A stretch of DNA of 60,695 nt from the NCBI GenBank assembly GCA_030733815.1, contig JAUZQE010000019.1, positions 1 to 60,695 on the forward strand, written 5' to 3'. This document shows positions 38,792-53,127 of this stretch, piece by piece (the first letter of the stretch is position 1; each line of letters opens with the position of its first letter). The notes beneath the pieces were generated by a model. It saw only the letters and a program-made list of their open reading frames with translations, ran no database searches and was not told where the DNA came from. The position numbers and the translations under genes were made by a program. The DNA is from Yanghanlia caeni (lineage in GTDB: Bacteria > Pseudomonadota > Gammaproteobacteria > Burkholderiales > Burkholderiaceae_B).

Positions 38792-40176
38792 AATCCTCTA
38801 CACCGCGCGCCGCAAAACGGCCGCAGCGCACCGATCAGTCAGGCAGTGCCAGGCGCGCCCGGCGCAGCTCTGCGCCGGCGCAACCTGACGCGTCACGGCC
38901 TTATGTTCCCGCCGTGGCACGTATCGAACAGGTGCGCAGCGTGCTCGGCGAGGTGCTGCAATGGCAGTATCCGGCCGACCAGGTGCTGTCGCGGTGGATG
39001 CGTGCGCGCCCGAAGCTGGGTGCCCGCGACCGCGCCGAGGTCACCGAAGCGGTGTTCAACGTGCTGCGCCATTTGCGGCGTTATCGCAACCTGGCCGAAA
39101 GTGGCGTGGGGCCGGCCGCGCGCCGGCTGGCGATTCTGGGGTTGAACGCCACGCTGACGCCCGAAGCGCTGCGCCCGGGTCTGGAAGACGACGAACAGGC
39201 GTGGCTGGAGCATATCCGGCGCATCGATCTGGGCGCGTTGCCGCGCGCCGTGCGCGAAAGCCTGCCCGACTGGCTCGACGAGCGGTTGGGTGAGCTGCCC
39301 GACAGCGACGCCCTGATTGCGGCGCTCAATCAGCCGGCTCCGCTGGACATTCGGGTGAATCCTCTGAAAACGACCCGAGAGGCGGTGCTCGCAGCGTTTT
39401 CCAGCGGGCCCGCTGCGCGCCATGCGCCTGTGGCGACGCCCTACAGCCCCTGGGGCATACGCTTCGAGGGGCGTCCGGCCGTCACCCGTTGGCCCGCGTT
39501 CGAGAAGGGCGAAATCGAGGTGCAAGACGAAGGCAGCCAGATTCTGGTGTCGTTGATGGCACCGCGGCGTGGCGAGATGATCATCGATTATTGTGCCGGC
39601 GCCGGCGGCAAGACGCTGCTTCTGGGGGCGTTGATGCGCTCCACCGGCCGGCTCTACGCATTCGACGTTTCCCAGGCGCGCCTGGCACGGGCCAAGCCGC
39701 GGTTCGCCCGCAGCGGGCTTTCCAATATCGTGCCGGTAGTCATCAGCGATACGGGCGACCAGCGGGTGAGGCGCCTGCGCGGCAAGGCACACCGGGTGCT
39801 GGTCGATGCCCCCTGCACGGGCCTGGGAACCCTGCGGCGCAACCCCGACCTGAAATGGCGCCAGCATCCGGATTCCGTCGCCGAGTTCGTGGCGTTACAA
39901 CAGCGCATTCTTGCCGAGGCGGCCACCTGCGTGGCGCCCGAGGGGCGTCTGGTGTATGCCACGTGTTCGCTGTTGCCGGAAGAGAATCAGCAGCAGGTCG
40001 AGGCCTTTCTGCAGGAAAACCCGCAATTTGAACTGCTGGACGCCGCGGCGATCGCTGCAGAGCGTTGTCCGGGCTTGGCGGAGGCCGGCCCGTATTTGCA
40101 GCTGCGCCCCGACCGTCATGGCACCGATGGGTTCTTTGCCGCAGTATTGCAACGGCGTAAGGAAGGGGGTGTGTAA
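38788..40176 (+). CDS. rsmB: 16S rRNA (cytosine-967-C5)-methyltransferase-like RsmB
   Basis: A 462-residue SAM-dependent RNA methyltransferase. The first ~45 residues are basic and low-complexity, followed by a NusB-like domain (~50-180) and the methyltransferase core. The SAM motif is DYCAGAGGKTLLLGAL (~268-283). The two functional cysteines lie in DAPCTGLGTLRRNPD and YATCSLLPEEN. It is coupled to purN by an ATGA overlap. The specific target C967 is inferred from the family. Confidence 0.92.
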   Translation: MKSSTPRAAKRPQRTDQSGSARRARRSSAPAQPDASRPYVPAVARIEQVRSVLGEVLQWQYPADQVLSRWMRARPKLGARDRAEVTEAVFNVLRHLRRYRNLAESGVGPAARRLAILGLNATLTPEALRPGLEDDEQAWLEHIRRIDLGALPRAVRESLPDWLDERLGELPDSDALIAALNQPAPLDIRVNPLKTTREAVLAAFSSGPAARHAPVATPYSPWGIRFEGRPAVTRWPAFEKGEIEVQDEGSQILVSLMAPRRGEMIIDYCAGAGGKTLLLGALMRSTGRLYAFDVSQARLARAKPRFARSGLSNIVPVVISDTGDQRVRRLRGKAHRVLVDAPCTGLGTLRRNPDLKWRQHPDSVAEFVALQQRILAEAATCVAPEGRLVYATCSLLPEENQQQVEAFLQENPQFELLDAAAIAAERCPGLAEAGPYLQLRPDRHGTDGFFAAVLQRRKEGGV

Positions 40177-40284
40177 CACGGCGTCATCAATAGCCGTGTC
40201 ACACCTGTAAAGATGCTGTCCTCGGGGGGCTATCCGGGGTAAACTTTTCCGAGTATGTACACAACGGGGATACCTGTACCTTAT

Positions 40285-41481
40285 ATGGATCAAGTCTTTC
40301 ATTATCTGGCCGGCGGCCTCCTGCAGCTCGAATGGTGGCAGGTGCTGCTGGTCACGCTCGCCCTCACTCACGTCACCATCGTGTCCGTAACGGTCTTTCT
40401 GCACCGCAGCCAGGCCCACCGGGGGCTCGATCTGCATCCTGCGGCCATGCATTTTTTCCGTTTCTGGCTCTGGCTCACCACGGGCATGGTCACCAAGGAA
40501 TGGGTATCCATTCACCGCAAGCACCACGCATTTGTCGAACGCGAAGGCGACCCGCACTCACCCATGGTCTATGGCATCGGCAAGGTCATGTTCCGGGGTG
40601 CCGAGCTCTACCGCTACGAAGCCTCCAACGCCGAAACCCTCAAACGCTTCGGCCACGGCACGCCCGACGACTGGCTCGAACGCAACCTGTATTCGCGTCA
40701 CAGCAGCCTGGGCATTCTCATCATGCTGGGCATCGATCTGGCGCTGTTCGGTACCCTGGGTCTCACGGTCTGGGCCATTCAAATGGCATGGATTCCCTTC
40801 TGGGCGGCGGGCGTCGTGAATGGTCTGGGCCATTACATCGGTTATCGCAACTATTCCAGCCCCGACACCAGCACCAACGTGTTCCCGGTCGGCATCATCA
40901 TCGGGGGCGAAGAACTGCACAACAACCACCACGCACACGGTACGTCGTGCCGTTTCTCGGCCAAGTGGTGGGAATTCGACATCGGCTGGCTGTATATCCG
41001 CATTCTCAGCTTCCTGCGTCTGGCCAAAATTCGCCGCGTTGCGCCCCGGCTCAAGGTCGAACACGGCAAAAGCTGCGTCGACCTCGATACCCTGCAGGCC
41101 ATCATTACTCACCGCTACGAGATCCTGGCCAAGTACACGCGCATGGTGCGCAAGGCTGCAGCCCAGGAACTCGACAAGGTGAAGGCTTCGGCCGACGCCA
41201 GCCACGCGGCCGTGTTGCGACGCGCCCAGAAGCTGCTCGCCCGCGACGACAACAAGCTGGCTCCGGCTCAGCGGGCCGAAATCGAATCCGTGCTGGCTCA
41301 ACACCAGTCGCTGTCCACGCTGGTGCAAATGCGCGCCGAACTGGCGCGCCTGTGGGAAAGCTCCAGCGCCAGTAGCGAACAGTTGCTGGCCGACCTGCAG
41401 GCCTGGTGCCAGCGTGCCCAGCAAAGCGGCATCGAAAGCCTCGAGCAATTCGCCCTGCGCCTGCGCCGCTATGCGGCATGA
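40285..41481 (+). CDS. acyl-CoA/acyl-lipid delta-9 fatty-acid desaturase-like membrane protein
   Basis: A 398-residue membrane di-iron desaturase that would insert a double bond into fatty acyl chains. Three histidine boxes are visible: HRSQAHR (residues ~40-46), HRKHH (~77-81), and HNNHH (~213-217). Four membrane helices flank them. After the desaturase fold a ~130-residue C-terminal helical region (from ~265) is present, predicted coiled-coil in character. I chose the ATG at 40285 (MDQVFHYLAGG); an in-frame ATG at 40255 adds ten residues. Its stop overlaps uvrD by four bases. Confidence 0.85.
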   Translation: MDQVFHYLAGGLLQLEWWQVLLVTLALTHVTIVSVTVFLHRSQAHRGLDLHPAAMHFFRFWLWLTTGMVTKEWVSIHRKHHAFVEREGDPHSPMVYGIGKVMFRGAELYRYEASNAETLKRFGHGTPDDWLERNLYSRHSSLGILIMLGIDLALFGTLGLTVWAIQMAWIPFWAAGVVNGLGHYIGYRNYSSPDTSTNVFPVGIIIGGEELHNNHHAHGTSCRFSAKWWEFDIGWLYIRILSFLRLAKIRRVAPRLKVEHGKSCVDLDTLQAIITHRYEILAKYTRMVRKAAAQELDKVKASADASHAAVLRRAQKLLARDDNKLAPAQRAEIESVLAQHQSLSTLVQMRAELARLWESSSASSEQLLADLQAWCQRAQQSGIESLEQFALRLRRYAA

Positions 41482-43755
41482 TTGAAGGGCTGAATCCCCA
41501 GCAGCAGGAAGCGGTGCAGCTTCCTGCTGCACATGCACTGGTTCTGGCGGGCGCGGGCAGCGGCAAGACCCGCGTGCTCACCACCCGCATCGCGTGGCTC
41601 ATTCAAACCGGCCAGGTCAGCCCCGGTGGGGTGCTGGCCGTCACGTTCACCAACAAATCGGCGCGTGAGCTGCTCACCCGGCTCTCGAGTCTGTTGCCCA
41701 TCAATACCCGGGGCATGTGGGTGGGCACGTTTCACGGGCTCTGCAACCGATTGTTGCGCGCGCATCATCGCGACGCCAACCTGCCGCAGACTTTTCAGAT
41801 TCTCGATAGCCAGGATCAGCTGGCGGCCATCAAGCGCCTGCTCAAGGCGTCGAACATCGACGACGAAAAATTCCCGCCGCGCGACGTGCAACGCTTCATC
41901 AACGCGGCAAAGGAAGAGGGCCTGCGCCCCGATGCCGTCCAGGCGCATGATCCGTTCCGGCGCCGCATGGTCGAAATTTACGGGCTATATCAGGCCCAGT
42001 GCGAACGCGAGGGTGTTGTCGACTTTGCCGAGCTGTTGCTGCGGGCCTACGAGCTTTTGCAGCGTAACGGGCCCGTACGCGAACACTACCAGCGGCGCTT
42101 CCGGCATATTCTCATCGACGAATTCCAGGACACCAACGCGCTGCAGTACAAATGGATTTGCCTGCTTGCGGGTGGCGGTGCTGCGGTCTTTGCCGTAGGC
42201 GACGACGACCAGTCCATCTATGCGTTTCGGGGCGCCAACGTCGGCAATATGGCCGACTTCGAACGCGACTATGCGCAGGGCAACGTCATTCGGCTCGAAC
42301 AGAACTATCGCTCGTATGGGCACATTCTCGATGCCGCCAATGCGCTCATTGCGCATAACACCAGCCGCCTGGGCAAGAATCTCTGGACAAACCAGGGGCA
42401 TGGCGAGCCCATACGCATCACCGAGCAACCGTCTGATCTGCTCGAGGCCCAATGGGTGCTCGACGAGATCAAGGCACTGCTCAACGAGGGGCGCAGCCGC
42501 AGCGAGATCGCCATTCTGTATCGCAGCAACGCGCAATCGCGCGTCATCGAGCACACCTTGTTCTCGGCGCGCATTCCCTACCGCGTGTATGGCGGGCTGC
42601 GATTCTTCGAGCGCCAGGAAATCAAGCATGCGCTTGCCTACCTGCGGCTGCTCGACAATCCGCACGACGACACGTCCTGGCTGCGCGTGGTGAACTTTCC
42701 CACGCGGGGCATCGGTGCACGCAGCGTCGAGCAGCTGGCCGACATTGCGCGCGAGCAGGGTGTGAGCCTGTATCGTGCGGCGCCTCTGGTGCCGGGGCGT
42801 GCGGGCGCAGCCGTGGCCCGTTTCGCCACACTCATTCAGCAGCTTGCGCATGATGCACAAACGCTTACGCTGCCCGAACTGATCGAACACGTAGTGCGTG
42901 AAAGCGGGCTCGCTGCGCACTACGAGGCCGACCGCGAGGGTGAAGACAGACTCGAGAACCTGCAGGAACTGGTCAACGCAGCCACGGTGTTCAGCAGCGA
43001 GGAAGGCTACGACGGCCTGCCTGCGGGGCGGGCCATCGAACGGGCGGCTGCCAGTGCCGACAGCGACGCGTTCGCCGATGGCCTGGTTACCGCGCTCGAC
43101 ATGTCGCCCCTGGCGGCTTTTCTTTCCCATGCGTCGCTCGAGGCGGGCGAGAACCAGGCCAGTGCGGGTGAAGACGCGGTGCAGCTGATGACGGTGCATG
43201 CCGCCAAAGGTCTCGAGTTCGATGTCGTTTTCATTACCGGGCTGGAAGAGGGCCTGTTCCCGCACGAGAACAGCCTGCTCGAAGCCGCCGGCCTCGAAGA
43301 AGAGCGGCGCCTTATGTACGTGGCGATCACCCGGGCCCGCGAACGGCTGTACCTTACGCTGGCGCAGAGCCGCATGCTGCACGGCCAGACCCGATACGCC
43401 CTGCGCTCAAGGTTTCTCGATGAAATTCCAGACGAGCACGTGAAATGGCTGACGCCGCGCCAGGCCGCGCACGCCGCGGCCTCCGGCATGGCCGCGTGGG
43501 GCGGTGCGTTTCGGCGTGGCAGGGGGTTTGCGCAGTCGGGTGCCGGTGTACAGCCGGCCACACCCCGTTCGGTTACCAGTGCCGTCAAGGTGGGGCAGCA
43601 GGAATTCCGTATCGGCACCGGCGTGCGGCACGCCCGTTTCGGCGAGGGCACCGTGCTTTCTTTGAGTGGCAGCGGCAGCGATGCCCAGGCGCAGATTCAG
43701 TTCCGCGACGTGGGCACCAAGACTCTGGCGCTTGGCATCGCGCGGCTCGAGATCA

Positions 43756-43763
<8 letters not shown>
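41478..43763 (+). CDS. uvrD: DNA helicase II, UvrD
   Basis: A 761-residue superfamily 1 3'-to-5' helicase used in nucleotide-excision and mismatch repair. Motif I AGAGSGKT (residues ~25-32), motif II DEFQDTN (~214-220), motif III GDDDQSIYAFRGA, and the motif VMTVHAAKGLEFD (~571-583) are present. The C-terminal RIGTGVRHARFGEGTVLS tail is the UvrD type, distinguishing it from Rep. The ATG at 41478 overlaps the desaturase stop; transcription may therefore depend on the desaturase promoter. No SOS box was seen close by. Confidence 0.93.
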
Positions 43764-45698
<1,935 letters not shown>

Positions 45699-45702
<4 letters not shown>

Positions 45703-46607
45703 GACGTCAGCTGCTCCCGGGTCAACAGCAGGATCTGGTCGTCGCTGGTCGCGGTGGCGAGCCACACCGGCTCGAGATGCGGGAATGCGGCGGTGAAATG
45801 CTCGATCTCGTGCCCGATTTCCAGCACCAGAATACCGTGCGGCGCCATGCGGGCGGGCGCGTCGGCCAGTATGCGGCGAACGAGGTTCATGCCGTCGGTG
45901 CCGCCGGCCAGCGCGATATGGGGTTCGTGCCGGTATTCCTGCGGCAGGGCATCCATCGACGCCTGATTGACGTAGGGCGGGTTGCAGATGATGAGGTCGT
46001 ACCGGCTGTCGGGGGGCAACGCGTCGAAGAGGTCGCTTTGTATGGCGTGCACGCGGTTCTGCAGCCCGTACGACGCGATATTGCTGCGTGCGACTTCGAG
46101 CGCATCGGGCGACAGATCAAGGGCGTCGACCCGCGCGTCGTCGAACGCAAGTGCGGTCAGAATCGCAAGACACCCCGACCCGGTGCACAGATCGAGCGCA
46201 TGCGTGATGTGCCGGGGGTCTTCGACCCAGGGATGCAGCGACTCAGCCAGCAGTTCGGAGATGGGCGAGCGCGGAATGATGACCCGTTCGTCGACCAGAA
46301 AGCGGTGGCCCTGCAGCCACGCCTCGCCCGTGAGGTAGGCTGCGGGAACGCGTTCCGCGCAGCGGCGTTCGACGATGGCCAGAAAGCGTTCGCGTTCCTC
46401 GGGCAGCAGGCGTGCGTCGAGAAAGGGTTCCAGGGTGTCGGGCGGCAGGCTCAGCGTATGCAGCAGCAGGTACACCGCCTCGTCCCAGGCGTTGTCGCTG
46501 CCATGGCCGAAGCACAGCTTTGCTTCATGGAAGCGGCTCATGGCGTAGCGCAGCAGATCGCGCAGGGTAAGCAGATGCGCCGCCCCGGCGGCGATGGATT
46601 CAGGCAT
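45699..46607 (-). CDS. prmB: 50S ribosomal protein L3 glutamine N5-methyltransferase
   Basis: A 302-residue SAM-dependent methyltransferase that modifies Gln of ribosomal protein L3. The SAM motif is LDLCTGSGCLAI (residues ~133-144) and the catalytic NPPY lies near 198-201. The N-terminal helical domain (~1-95) is the PrmB type and longer than that of PrmC. The ATG at 46607 lies 20 bases past the dapE stop. Confidence 0.93.
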
Positions 46608-46627
46608 TGAAATTCCGATTGTGGGGG

Positions 46628-48568
<1,941 letters not shown>

Positions 48569-48579
<11 letters not shown>

Positions 48580-49777
48580 GTGTGTTCCTGATGGAGGTGC
48601 AGAATTCGGCAATGCGTCGGGCTGCCTCGAGACAGTCTTCCAGCGAGGCGACCAGGGCGATGCGGATGCGATTGCGCCCCGGATTCATGCCATGTGCCTC
48701 GCGGGCGAGAAAGCTGCCGGGCAGGGTCGTGACACCCGTGGCGGCGTACAGCTGCTGCACGAAGTCGGTGTCGTCAAAGGGGGTGGGCGACCATAAAAAG
48801 AAGCCGCCCTGCGGGCGTTGCACGTTCAGCACGGGCGCCAGAACGGGCAGTACGGCGTCGAACTTTTCGCGGTACAGCCGACGGTTCTCGCGCACGTGGT
48901 GCGCGTCATTCCAGGCGGCGATGCTCGCTTCGGCTACGACACGGCTCATGGCACTGCCATGGTAGGTGCGATACAGCAGAAAGCGTTCCAGAATGCCGGC
49001 GTCGCCCGCCACATACCCCGAGCGCAGGCCCGGCAGGCTCGAGCGCTTCGAGAGGCTCGAGAACGATACGAGCCGCCGGAAGTCGTGCCGTCCCAGTTTT
49101 GCGGCCGCCTGCAGTGCGCCCATGGGCGGCTGCGCGTCGTCGAAGTGGATTTCCGAATAGCACTCGTCGGCCGCGATCACGAAACCGTAGCGATCTGAAA
49201 GCTCGAAGAGCCGGCGCCAGTCGTCCAGCTGCAGCACGTGGCCCGACGGGTTCCCCGGCGAACAGACGTAAAGCAGCTGCGTGCGTCGCAGAACGTCTTC
49301 GGGTATTGACGCCCAGTCGTAGCCGTGGCCGCGCTCGGCATCGGCGTTCAGGTACCACGGCGTGGCGCCGGCCAGCAGTGCCGCCCCCTCGTAGATCTGA
49401 TAGAAGGGGTTGGGGCAGATGACGATGGCGTCGCCGCGCGGGTCGACGACCGCTTGCGCAAAGGCGAACAGCGCTTCGCGCGAGCCCTGCACGGGCAGAA
49501 TCTGCGTGTCGGGGTCGGGTGGCGCAATGGCATAGCGCCGGCCGATCCACTGCGCTATTGCACCACGCAGTTGCGCCAGCCCTTTGGTGGGCGGGTAGAA
49601 CGCCAGCCCGGGCATGGCCGCTTTCATGGCGTCGATGACAAAGCCCGGAGTGGGGTGTCGCGGTTCACCGATCGACAGGTCGATGGGTTTTTGACTGGTG
49701 GAAGGGGTGATGGGCGCCAGCAGGCGGCGCAGCTTCTCGAACGGGTAGGGGTGCAGGGTGTCGAGACGGGGGTTCAT
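48569..49777 (-). CDS. dapC: succinyldiaminopimelate transaminase
   Basis: A 402-residue PLP-dependent class I/II aminotransferase. The PLP-lysine motif is [18 protein letters not shown] (residues ~236-253). [14 protein letters not shown] (~168-181) and [11 protein letters not shown] (~202-212) are typical, as is the N-terminal [11 protein letters not shown]. Its place directly before dapD and dapE supports the succinyl-DAP role over other aminotransferase functions. A promoter probably lies in the 49778-49900 gap. Confidence 0.92.
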
Positions 49778-49900
49778 GGAGTTCGTGTTCCTGTGGTAGA
49801 CGACACGGCGTCCGCCAATACGGAAAAACACGATTCAGTTGCACATCGGCTTGATGTACACCCGCGCCAATTCTGCGTGAGCGAACGAGCGAATAATTTT

Positions 49901-49933
49901 ACAGAAAAGCGGTGGCGCAACGCGGGCGCCACC
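49901..49933 (-). terminator. rho-independent terminator of gph
   Basis: On the minus strand GGTGGCGC and GCGCCACC form an 8-bp perfect stem with a 7-base loop, followed by GCTTTTCTGT. It begins 28 bases past the gph stop. Confidence 0.7.
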
Positions 49934-49961
49934 GTGAAAAAAGTGGAGAAAACGCGCAGCC

Positions 49962-50669
49962 TCAGCCTTCCTGCAGGGCGGGGCTGTCGCAACCGGCCCA
50001 CATTTCGTTCCAGTGACCAAAGACATGGTGGCGGGGCAGGGTATCGAGGGCGGGGTCACCATAGCCCGATTCGAAAAGCACGAAACGTACGCCCGCCGCG
50101 CGCGCGCATTGCGCATCCACCGAGGTGTCGCCGAAGTACAGGCATTCGTCAGGCGCGACATCCAGCATGCGCAGCGTTTCCAGCAGGGGTACGGGCGAGG
50201 GTTTGGCGTGCGACCAGGTGTCGGCGCCGGTAATGAAGTGGAACAGCTTTTGAATGCCGACGTGTTCGGTCGCGGCCAGTGCGCCCGCATGGCTCTTGTT
50301 GGTGCAGATGCCCAGCGCCAGTCCCGCGTCGCGGCACGCCTCGAGCACTGGCCGCACGCCTTCGTACAGTTGCAGGCTGCGCTCGGTCATGGTCAGCTGG
50401 TGTTGCACGTAGCTGCGGTACAGACCGGTGATGTCTTCAGGCAGCGCCCAGCCCATGTCGGCGGCAATGAACCGGATGATGCCTTCGGTGGTGCCGTGCA
50501 GGTTCTGCGGGAAATAGTCGTCGGGCAGCGTGCCGATGCCGGCTGTTGCAAACGTCAGGCGCATGGCCCCGATGATATCCGCGGCGCTGTCGATGAGGGT
50601 GCCGTCGAGGTCGAACACCAGGCCGCGAACGCCTTCGTTCAGCAGCAGGGGGTGCAGCGTGCTCTTCAT
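49962..50669 (-). CDS. gph: phosphoglycolate phosphatase-like HAD hydrolase
   Basis: A 235-residue HAD-superfamily phosphatase. The nucleophile motif is VFDLDGTLIDS (residues ~19-29), motif II is ICTNKS (~124-129), and motif IV is YFGDTSVDAQCARAAG (~178-193). The cap domain and length fit phosphoglycolate phosphatase, which removes 2-phosphoglycolate made during DNA repair. The ATG at 50669 has GAAAGA directly upstream. Other small phosphate esters are possible substrates. Confidence 0.87.
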   Translation of the reverse strand: MKSTLHPLLLNEGVRGLVFDLDGTLIDSAADIIGAMRLTFATAGIGTLPDDYFPQNLHGTTEGIIRFIAADMGWALPEDITGLYRSYVQHQLTMTERSLQLYEGVRPVLEACRDAGLALGICTNKSHAGALAATEHVGIQKLFHFITGADTWSHAKPSPVPLLETLRMLDVAPDECLYFGDTSVDAQCARAAGVRFVLFESGYGDPALDTLPRHHVFGHWNEMWAGCDSPALQEG

Positions 50670-50792
50670 TCTTTCGTGCTCACTTCCATGAGGTGGGGAA
50701 GCAGCCATTATCGCCCGCGCCCCCGGCTTGCCGGTACTCGATGCCGTGCGCTAAACTGGATGGCTTCTCTTTTTACGAAGAGCGCAGCAAGT

Positions 50793-50877
50793 GCGAACGT
50801 GGCGGAATTGGTAGACGCACCGGATTTAGGTTCCGGCGCCGCAAGGTGTGAGAGTTCGAGTCTCTCCGTTCGCACCA
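50793..50877 (+). tRNA. tRNA-Leu (anticodon UAG)
   Basis: An 85-nt class II tRNA with an encoded CCA. The acceptor stem GCGAACG pairs with CGTTCGC. The anticodon stem CCGGA/TCCGG closes the loop TTTAGGT, giving anticodon UAG, which reads CUA and other CUN leucine codons. The long variable arm (CGCCGCAAGGTGT) and T arm GTTCGAG are present. Confidence 0.95.
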
Positions 50878-50993
50878 TCAGTGTGGCCTGCACAGGGCAG
50901 ACGCGACCGCTTTTCAACATGCCGGTACACAACCATCATAAACGGCATACGTGCAACCCCACCGCTTCTTGCTTCATTTATCGCACTTTCCGG

Positions 50994-50999
50994 TAAAAT
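50994..50999 (+). promoter_or_regulatory. candidate -10 element upstream of tig
   Basis: TAAAAT lies 43 bases before the tig start. A TTGCTT -35-like hexamer lies 19 bases upstream, a longer spacing than ideal. Confidence 0.33.
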
Positions 51000-51041
51000 G
51001 GGGGGTTCAATCTTTTAATACCATCCATATATAGGTTCCTA

Positions 51042-52352
51042 ATGCAGCCCGTGGTTGAAAAATTGTCCGGCCTTGAGCGCCGTGTTGATGTGGTCGTTTC
51101 GCTTGCCGACATTGAAAAAGAAGTCCAGGCCCAGTTGAAACGCGTCGCCCGCAGCGCCAAGGTTCAAGGCTTTCGCCCTGGCAAGGCTCCGCTTTCCATC
51201 ATCGAGCGCAGTCATGGGCCCGGCATCCGTTACGACGTCATCAACGAAGAAGTGGGCCGCACCCTTGAAAAGGTGCTGAGCGAAACGCAATTGCGCGTGG
51301 CGGGTACGCCTTCGCTGGAACCCAAGACCGAAGGCGTTGAAGAAGGGCAGCTGGCATTTTCGGCCACGTTCGAGGTATACCCCGATATCGAGGTTCCCGA
51401 CCTTTCGGCACTGGAAGTCACCCGCAGCACTTGCGAAGTGTCCGATGCCGACGTCGACCGCACCCTCGATATCCTGCGCCGCCAGCGTGCCGTGTACGAA
51501 CCGCGCGACGACCGTGCCGCGGCCGATGGCGATCGCGTTACGCTTGATTTCGTGGGCCGCATCGATGGCGAAGAATTCGAAGGCGGCAAGGCCGAGAACT
51601 TCCCCTTCGTGCTGGGTCAGGGTCGCATGCTGCCCGAATTCGAAAAGGCCGTCAGTGGCCTCAAGGTAGGCGATACGGCTACCTTCCCGCTCACTTTCCC
51701 CGAAGACTACGGCAGCGAAGCCGTTGCGGGCAAGACTGCGGAATTCACCATCACCGTGCGTGAAGTCGCCGAAGGCATTCTGCCCGAGGTCGACACCGAA
51801 TTTGCCAAGCAGCTCGGTCAGGCAGAAGGCGACGTCGAAAAGCTGCGCGCCGACATTCGTGCCAACCTCGAACGCGAGGTCAAGGCCCGTTCCCAGGCCC
51901 GCACCAAGGGCAGCGTGATGGACGCCCTGGTCGCCGCCTGCACGTTCGACGTACCCAAGTCGCTGGTGCGTACCGATGCCGAAGGCCGTGTCGCAGCCGC
52001 CCGCGAAGACCTCAAGCAGCGCGGTGTGCCCAACGCCGACTCCCTGCCCATTCCCACCGAGGCCTTCGAAGCCGAGTCCGAGCGTCGCGTGCGTCTGGGC
52101 CTGCTGGTGTCTGAACTGGTCAGCAGCGCCGACCTGCAGGCCAAGCCCGAACAGGTGCGTGCCCGTATCGAAGAGTTCGCCCAGAACTACGAGGAGCCGG
52201 CCCAGGTTGTCGCGTATTATCTTTCCGACCGCCAGCGTCGTGCCGAAATCGAGGCGGTCGTTCTGGAAGACAATGTCGTCGAGCACGTGCTCTCGAAAGC
52301 CAAGGTCAACGACGAGCAGGTCAGCTTCGACGAACTGATGGGGACAAACTAA
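51042..52352 (+). CDS. tig: trigger factor
   Basis: A 436-residue ribosome-bound chaperone and peptidyl-prolyl isomerase. The ribosome-docking signature GFRPGKAP is at residues ~45-52. The FKBP-type PPIase domain (~155-240) includes [17 protein letters not shown], and the C-terminal chaperone arms follow. It heads the tig-clpP-clpX-lon group; its TAA shares one base with the clpP start (TAATG). Confidence 0.97.
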   Translation: MQPVVEKLSGLERRVDVVVSLADIEKEVQAQLKRVARSAKVQGFRPGKAPLSIIERSHGPGIRYDVINEEVGRTLEKVLSETQLRVAGTPSLEPKTEGVEEGQLAFSATFEVYPDIEVPDLSALEVTRSTCEVSDADVDRTLDILRRQRAVYEPRDDRAAADGDRVTLDFVGRIDGEEFEGGKAENFPFVLGQGRMLPEFEKAVSGLKVGDTATFPLTFPEDYGSEAVAGKTAEFTITVREVAEGILPEVDTEFAKQLGQAEGDVEKLRADIRANLEREVKARSQARTKGSVMDALVAACTFDVPKSLVRTDAEGRVAAAREDLKQRGVPNADSLPIPTEAFEAESERRVRLGLLVSELVSSADLQAKPEQVRARIEEFAQNYEEPAQVVAYYLSDRQRRAEIEAVVLEDNVVEHVLSKAKVNDEQVSFDELMGTN

Positions 52353-53008
52353 TGTCGCGTTTCACCGATTTTTACGCCTCGCTGTACGGAGGTGATTCGG
52401 TCGTGCCCACGGGGCTGGGGTATGTGCCCATCGTCGTGGAACAGTCCGGGCGCGGCGAGCGCTCGTACGACATCTATTCGCGGTTGCTGCGCGAACGAGT
52501 CATCTTCTTTGTCGGCCCGGTTACAGATCAGTCGGCCAACCTGGTGGTGGCCCAGCTGCTGTTTCTCGAGTCCGAGAACCCCGACAAAGACATTTCGCTG
52601 TACATCAACTCGCCGGGCGGATCGGTGTATGCAGGCATGGCCATCTACGACACCATGCAGTTCGTCAAGCCCGACGTCTCCACACTGTGCACGGGCATCG
52701 CCGCCAGCATGGGGGCTTTTTTGCTCGCGGCCGGCGCCAAGGGCAAGCGTTATACGCTGCCCAACTCGCGCATCATGATCCACCAGCCCTCGGGCGGCGC
52801 CCAGGGTCAAGCCTCCGACATCCAGATTCAGGCCCGCGAGATCCTGCGTCTGCGCGAGCGTCTGAACGAGATTCTGGCAAACAATACCAGCCAGCCTGTC
52901 GAGCGCATTGCTGTCGATACAGAGCGTGACAATTTCATGTCCGCTGAAGATGCGCTATCTTATGGGTTGGTCGACAAGATTCTGGTTTCGCGCCGAGATC
53001 AGGGTTGA
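52352..53008 (+). CDS. clpP: ATP-dependent Clp protease proteolytic subunit
   Basis: A 218-residue serine peptidase forming the ClpP tetradecamer. The catalytic triad is Ser119 (GIAASMGAF), His144 (MIHQPSGG) and Asp193, aligned with E. coli Ser111/His136/Asp185. The first ~20 residues are a propeptide region. Start and tig stop overlap by one base. It would serve both ClpX (downstream) and ClpA (encoded 29 kb upstream). Confidence 0.97.
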   Translation: MSRFTDFYASLYGGDSVVPTGLGYVPIVVEQSGRGERSYDIYSRLLRERVIFFVGPVTDQSANLVVAQLLFLESENPDKDISLYINSPGGSVYAGMAIYDTMQFVKPDVSTLCTGIAASMGAFLLAAGAKGKRYTLPNSRIMIHQPSGGAQGQASDIQIQAREILRLRERLNEILANNTSQPVERIAVDTERDNFMSAEDALSYGLVDKILVSRRDQG

Positions 53009-53127
53009 GTCGGCTGGCGCCCACTATACGGCAGGCGTTTCTCCATGTTCGGCTGGTCGGCTCGCGCCAACCAGCCGCCATTTTCGCGGCGCCCGTGTGG
53101 CGCTGCACTGACTGATCCGAAATTCCT